From contig OX104122.1 of assembly GCA_944474755.1 (NCBI GenBank), forward strand, positions 18,424,641-18,488,640: DNA of 64,000 nt, read 5' to 3'. The notes beneath the pieces were generated by a model. That model was not told the origin of the DNA, searched no databases, and saw only the letters and a program-made list of their open reading frames with translations. The position numbers and the translations under genes were made by a program. Below are positions 59,883 through 64,000 of the stretch, piece by piece (position 1 is the stretch's first letter; the number at the start of each line of letters is the position of its first letter). Origin of the DNA: Limnoperna fortunei. Its lineage: Eukaryota; Mollusca; Bivalvia; Mytilida; Modiolidae.

Positions 59883-60482
59883 TAAATCTCTGATTTGATC
59901 CACCATCTTCGGACGACTTTAACTGCAGTTACGGTTATCAGCTTTAAAACCAAGTGAGGGAAGCAGGAAGTACAAACATAACCAGAACTAAATGAACCTA
60001 AAACCAACTTGCAACAAATACCGAAGAAACAAATGTTAACTGCTGGCTAAAATTTAAGTATCATTACAAAATAATTATTTATTGAACCTTTTAAAAATTA
60101 TTTATGTATTAAATGTTTTCAAAACATTTAGGTAACATTTTTTAAAAACAATGTTAAAACATCTATGACATACTAAAGCTGTTTTAAAATTGAGGATGTC
60201 TAAAAGCAAAGGACAGCATGCATGCCATTTTTTTCTATCAGCTGACTAGAAGCAACTGAGTGTTCCGTAAATGTAGTGCAACCTCTTTTAAAACTTTGTC
60301 ACCTCAGAAATCTTTCTCCTGCTTCCAACTTTTGTTGTTATGCAGATTGTATATATTCTATATTTGAGGTTTTCCCCCATTTTCAGTTAGATCATGGTAC
60401 CCATATGATTGTGGAATGAGGGCGAAGTGCCACATAAGAACCCTATTATTAAGATATTGTTTAACCTTGTTTACTACCTCAG
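59883..60482. other. no feature seen
   Basis: AT-rich sequence, presumably intron or intergenic. No frames or repeats of note. Confidence 0.5.
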
Positions 60483-60665
60483 TTAACCAGGGGTTGAAAA
60501 ATTTTTTAGGCAAGCCTAAGCCCTGGGCTTTTTAAACTATGGAATGCTAAGCCCCAACATTAATTAACCAAGCCCTAAAAATTATTGGAGCGATGATTTG
60601 AAAGTGGATTAGTCATGTTTGTTTTAAATAAAGTAAACCATATTATTGTTTTGAATAAAGTTAAG

Positions 60666-60911
60666 CTAGCATGTTTCTGTGAAGGGAGCAATTCTTAAAT
60701 GTTGTGTCCCCCTAGTAAAGGCATCCTTTCTGTCTGAGAGATGGGGGTATTTTCTACAATATTTGCAATACATTTCTTGGGCATTTTCATCAAACTCGAA
60801 ATGAGGGAAACGTGTCCATCCATAATGGTAAGAACGTCCTTTTCCGTTTTTCTCTTTCATATTTCGGTAACTCGAATAACCGAAAACATCCGAAAAAAGA
60901 GGAATAACCAA
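60666..60911 (-). pseudogene. transposase N-terminal zinc-finger fragment
   Basis: The open frame begins at a non-ATG codon. The first Met is at residue 18 (MKEKNGKGRS). The sequence WTRFPHFEFDENAQEMYCKY with the C-x2-C pair CKYC and the following KDAFTRGTQHLR matches the start of a TTF/BED-type finger of hAT transposase-like (ZNF862-like) proteins. A stop codon follows TETC, before the expected His pair. No catalytic domain is present to the left, where only about 180 bp remain before the transposon end. A broken remnant. Confidence 0.6.
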
Positions 60912-61779
60912 AAAAAACCAAGAAAATGTCCAAAAAATGCATTAAAGTAATTTTTTTTGTTCAAAACTGTATGTTTAACGTAATAGCAAGGCTATGCAAA
61001 AAGTTGTATGCACAAATGTATGACAAAGTTATAGCACTTTTTTCTTCATGCCATACAATGTACGATAACATATATAGGAACCCTGTTGTATCGATCTACT
61101 TAACTTTAACATGGATCGAAAAAATTTGAATTTAAAAAACATGATAAAATATGACAACAATCAGAATCAGAGAGATAGAGAGACTAGTAATATCAGTGGA
61201 TATAACAAAGAAGGAAACAGAGATAAGTTTGTTTATTTATGTTGTTTATGGTTGATGAAAATAAGTGGATTAAGAAATAGATCGATACATTGAATAAATC
61301 TATACTATATGTATAATCAATATGGCAACTGAATATCACCCGATTCGAAAAATTTATTGTGTGGTTGATTAATTTCATTATTTGACCCCGTTTGGACTGC
61401 CGATGCTTCTGGCTCGTCATCTGCTTTCCTTTTTCTGTTTTCTTAAGCGTAAACATGGTAAAGTTAAAGTTTAACAACGACATTTCTCGAATTTGTAACC
61501 AGAATTAATTGGGGATATTTTGTACAGGGAAAGGAAACTTGAATCGTTATTGATAAACATCGCTAAATCGTTGAGAAGATTAAAGATCTGCCATAAATAG
61601 AAAAGCAATATCGATTTGTTTTAGATCTTAAAATAGATTTTTGAGTATTTATAGGACAATTTTGACCGTATACACTTTAAGAAACATTGACAATACCAGA
61701 GGCTCTCTTAAGAGCCTGTATCGCTCACCTGATTTTATAGGCAATGAAGATGGCATTTCCCTGATGTTAAAGTAAGTCC

Positions 61780-63280
61780 TGTAATTTTCAATAAACTTTA
61801 AATAGGACCATCCAAATAATATTACTAGAAAGCTTTGTTTCATTGGTTAACCAGTTGTATAGAGATTTTTTTTATTTGCCCATAGGGTCCTATGTTAAAC
61901 TAAGTCCTGCGGGGGAGGTGGCCATTTTGAATTTCCAATTGCCATAAAAAACATAAACTTTATAGAGGACCATCCAAACAATATTGCTAGTAAGTTTTTG
62001 TTTCCATTGATTAACCGGTTTCGGAGAAGAAGCCTTTAAAAACTTTTTCCCATAGGGTCGTATGTTAAACAAAGTCCTGCGGTAGTGGCCATTTTGAATT
62101 TCCAATTGCCATAAAAAACATAAACTTTATAGAGGACCATCCAAACAATATTGCTAGTAAGTTCTGGTTTCCATTGATTAACCGGTTTCAGAGAAGAAGC
62201 CTTTAAAAACTTTTTCCCATAGGGTCCCATGTTAAACTAAGTCCTGCGGTAGCGGCCATTTTGAATTTCCAGTTGGCATAAAAATCATAAACTTTATAAA
62301 GGACCACCCAAACAATATTGCTAGTAAGTTTTGTTTTGATTGGTTAACAGGTTTCAGAGAAGAAGCCCTTTTTAACCTTTTTCCCATAGGGTCCAATGTT
62401 AAACTAAGTCCTGCGGTGGCGGCCATTTTGAATATCAGATTGGGATAAAAAACATTAACTTTATAGAGGACCATCCAAACAATATTGCTAGTAAGTTTTG
62501 TTTCCATTGGTTGGCCGGTTTCAGAAAAGATGCCTTTCAAACTTTTTCCCATAGGGTCCTATGTTAAATTAAGTCCTGCGGTGGCAGCCATTTTGAATTT
62601 CCAATTGCCATAAAAAACACAAACTTTATAGAGGACCATCCAAACAATATTGCTAGTAAGTTTTGTTTTGATTGGTTAACCGGTTTCAGGGAAGAAGCCC
62701 TTTTTAACATTTTTCCCATAGGGTCCAATGTTAAACTAAGTCCTGCAGTGGCGGCCATTTTGAATATCAGATTGGGATAAAAAATATTAACTTTATAGAG
62801 GACCATCCAAACAATATTGCTAGCAAGTTGAATTTGAATTTCCAATTGCCATAAAAAACACTAACTTTATAGAGGACCATCCAAACAATATTGCTAGTAA
62901 GTTTTTGTTTCCATTGATTAACCGGTTTCAGAGAAGAAGCCTTTTAAATCTTTTTCCCATAGGGTTCTATGTTAAACTAAGTCCTGCAGTGGCGGCCATT
63001 TTGAATTTCCAATTCCCATCTAAAACACAAACTTTATAGAGGACCATCTAAACAATATTGCTAGTAAGTTTTGTTTTGATTGGTTAAACGGTTTCAGAGA
63101 AGAAGCCCTTTTAAACTTTTTTCCCATAGGGTCCTATGTTAAACTAAGTCTTGAGGTGGCGGCCATATTGGTTTACCAATCAAAATAAAAAACACAAACT
63201 TTGTAAAGGTCCATCCAATGAACATTATGGCCAAGTTTGGTTTCAATTGGCCAAGTGGTTTCAGAGAAGAAGATTAAAAT
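61780..63280 (+). repeat. ~167-bp tandem repeat, eight copies
   Basis: The word CATAGGGT begins at 61881, 62051, 62218, 62385, 62550, 62717, 62958 and 63125. Intervals are 170, 167, 167, 165, 167, 241 and 167. The 241-bp interval holds an extra partial unit (62828-62900). Shared words are GCGGCCATTTTGAAT, GAGGACCATCCAAACAATAT and GGTTTCAGAGAAGAAGCC. Copies are more diverged than in the 146-bp array. Confidence 0.92.
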
Positions 63281-63344
63281 GTAAAAAGTTTACAGACGCC
63301 GACGACGACGACGCCGACGCAGACGGACGCAAAGTGATAACAAT

Positions 63345-63375
63345 AGCTCACCTGACCCTTTGGGTCAGGTGAGCT
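63345..63375 (+). other. terminal hairpin of Helitron-like element
   Basis: AGCTCACCTGACCC, loop TTT, GGGTCAGGTGAGCT: a perfect 14-bp stem, followed by AAAAAAC. Confidence 0.85.
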
Positions 63376-63506
63376 AAAAAACAGCATTTTAGTTTTTGAA
63401 GGGAGATTAAGCCAGATGGGCTTTTTTCATAGAAAATCGGCAAGCCCCAGGTTTCAGTTTTTTAAGTCCGGGCATCGGGCTTTAGGAATTTTCAACCCCT
63501 GTTAAC

Positions 63507-64000
63507 AATAGCTCAACTTCTACATGATTTAAAAAAAAAAATGGTATTGCACATATATCAAAATGACAAACCTTTGAGAAAGAATCAGAATCATTAAGCA
63601 GAACAATAAATATATAGTAAACAAGAGAGTAAAATATTGTGATGGATTGATGCCATAGTGGATCAACTGCCTTGAAAAGTGGGGTAGCAAGTTAAAGACA
63701 ATCAAAATGAAATTAGACTTGTTCCAAAATCAACAGACAACATTTAAAAACAGGATTTGCAGCTCTGCTGTAACTCTTATTCAACTGAACTGCTTACAAC
63801 TGACTATTTATTGGTAAAAAAAACATTAAAACAATACAAAACAGCACTGAAAAAGTAACCAAACTAAAAAGCTTACAGCTGTCCCCAAAATAATTTTTTT
63901 TTTACAATATTTGCACATTAACCACCAACCCACCTCTAGAGTATTTCTTTGAAAGTGAAAAATATCAATTCCATATTATTTTTCAAATAAGAACTGTACA
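63507..64000. other. no feature seen
   Basis: AT-rich, short poly-A/T runs, no open frame or repeat of note. It may be intron of the unrecognised minus-strand gene. Confidence 0.5.

Larger units (their letters stand above)
61697..63378 (+). mobile_element. Helitron-like (pearl-like) non-autonomous element with ~167-bp array
   Basis: The left end has a palindromic AGGCTCT-CTTA-AGAGCCT (61700-61717) and then CGCTCACCTGA. The right end has a 14-bp perfect hairpin whose arms contain the same CTCACCTGA and end in AGCTAA. Between them are eight repeats of ~167 bp and a GAC/GCC trinucleotide stretch (63295-63330). There is no open frame of significance. The combination of short palindrome, tandem array, microsatellite and terminal hairpin matches bivalve pearl/Helentron derivatives. 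The CTAA after the hairpin fits a Helitron CTRR end. It sits inside the hAT-like transposon. Confidence 0.7.
60488..63501 (-). mobile_element. hAT-like DNA transposon, interrupted by a Helitron-like element
   Basis: Inverted ends CAGGGGTTGAAAA at 60488-60500 and the complement at 63489-63501 are flanked by TTAAC (60483-60487 and 63502-63506). Subterminal regions on both sides repeat AAGCCC/GGGCTT words. The left part holds a transposase zinc-finger fragment on the minus strand. The right part is short because a second element (61697-63378) lies inside. Without it the transposon is about 1.3 kb. CAGGGG ends and the finger fit hAT. The 5-bp duplication is shorter than the usual 8, or the outer bases have mutated. 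Confidence 0.75.

Noticed and set aside
61890..62845. Several minus-strand frames with a repeated peptide (NIVWMVLYKV)
   Set aside because: They are translations of the ~167-bp tandem repeat in the Helitron-like element. The unit is not a multiple of three and the frames end irregularly.

Overview
The window is eukaryotic nuclear DNA, most likely from a bivalve mollusc. The evidence is AT-rich non-coding sequence, spliced genes with GT-AG introns, tRNA-derived SINEs with a body type I associate with bivalves, Helitron-like (oyster 'pearl'-like) elements carrying internal tandem repeats, hAT-like transposon relics and a non-LTR retrotransposon. The species cannot be fixed from sequence alone. 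No prokaryotic gene, operon or CRISPR array is present.

Layout. (1) 1-40910 is one uninterrupted satellite array with a 34-bp monomer, about 1,200 monomers by length. It is T+G-rich on the + strand and built from nested segmental duplications (offsets near 1046, 1295, 2454, 3552, 4127, 4965 and 10638 bp). It contains no credible gene. (2) 40911-41110 is a 200-N assembly gap. (3) 41111-44417 is AT-rich and holds a small hAT-like transposon with perfect ends. (4) 44418-44556 (minus) is the first coding exon of SSR3 (TRAP gamma, an ER translocon subunit). It ends in a perfect splice donor, and the remaining exons are not seen before the gap. (5) 44780-48020 is repeat-rich, with two SINEs, a probable antisense retrotransposon 3'UTR and AACAG-rich repeats with poly-G/poly-C. 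(6) 48023-51165 is a 26-bp minisatellite interrupted near its right end by a 5'-truncated non-LTR retrotransposon with an open RT frame. (7) 51411-52795 is a Helitron-like element with eight near-identical 146-bp repeats. (8) 53320-54400 holds a GC-rich island, a degenerate split SINE and small tandem repeats. (9) 55270-58749 (minus) contains the last exons of an unrecognised gene with phase-1 introns. One of its introns holds a pogo/Tc1-like MITE. (10) 59385-59882 holds a third degenerate tandem-repeat element. (11) 60488-63501 is a second hAT-like element, itself interrupted by a second Helitron-like element (61697-63378) with eight ~167-bp repeats.

Only two host genes can be supported, both partial and both on the minus strand: SSR3 (5' end) and the unrecognised gene (3' end). 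Everything else is satellite, transposon or unassigned intergenic or intronic sequence. The points most worth checking are the nested duplication structure of the satellite, a patch of it that looks like uncorrected sequencing error, the possibility that the satellite and gap lie inside SSR3, and the shared architecture of the two Helitron-like elements with nucleosome-length monomers.
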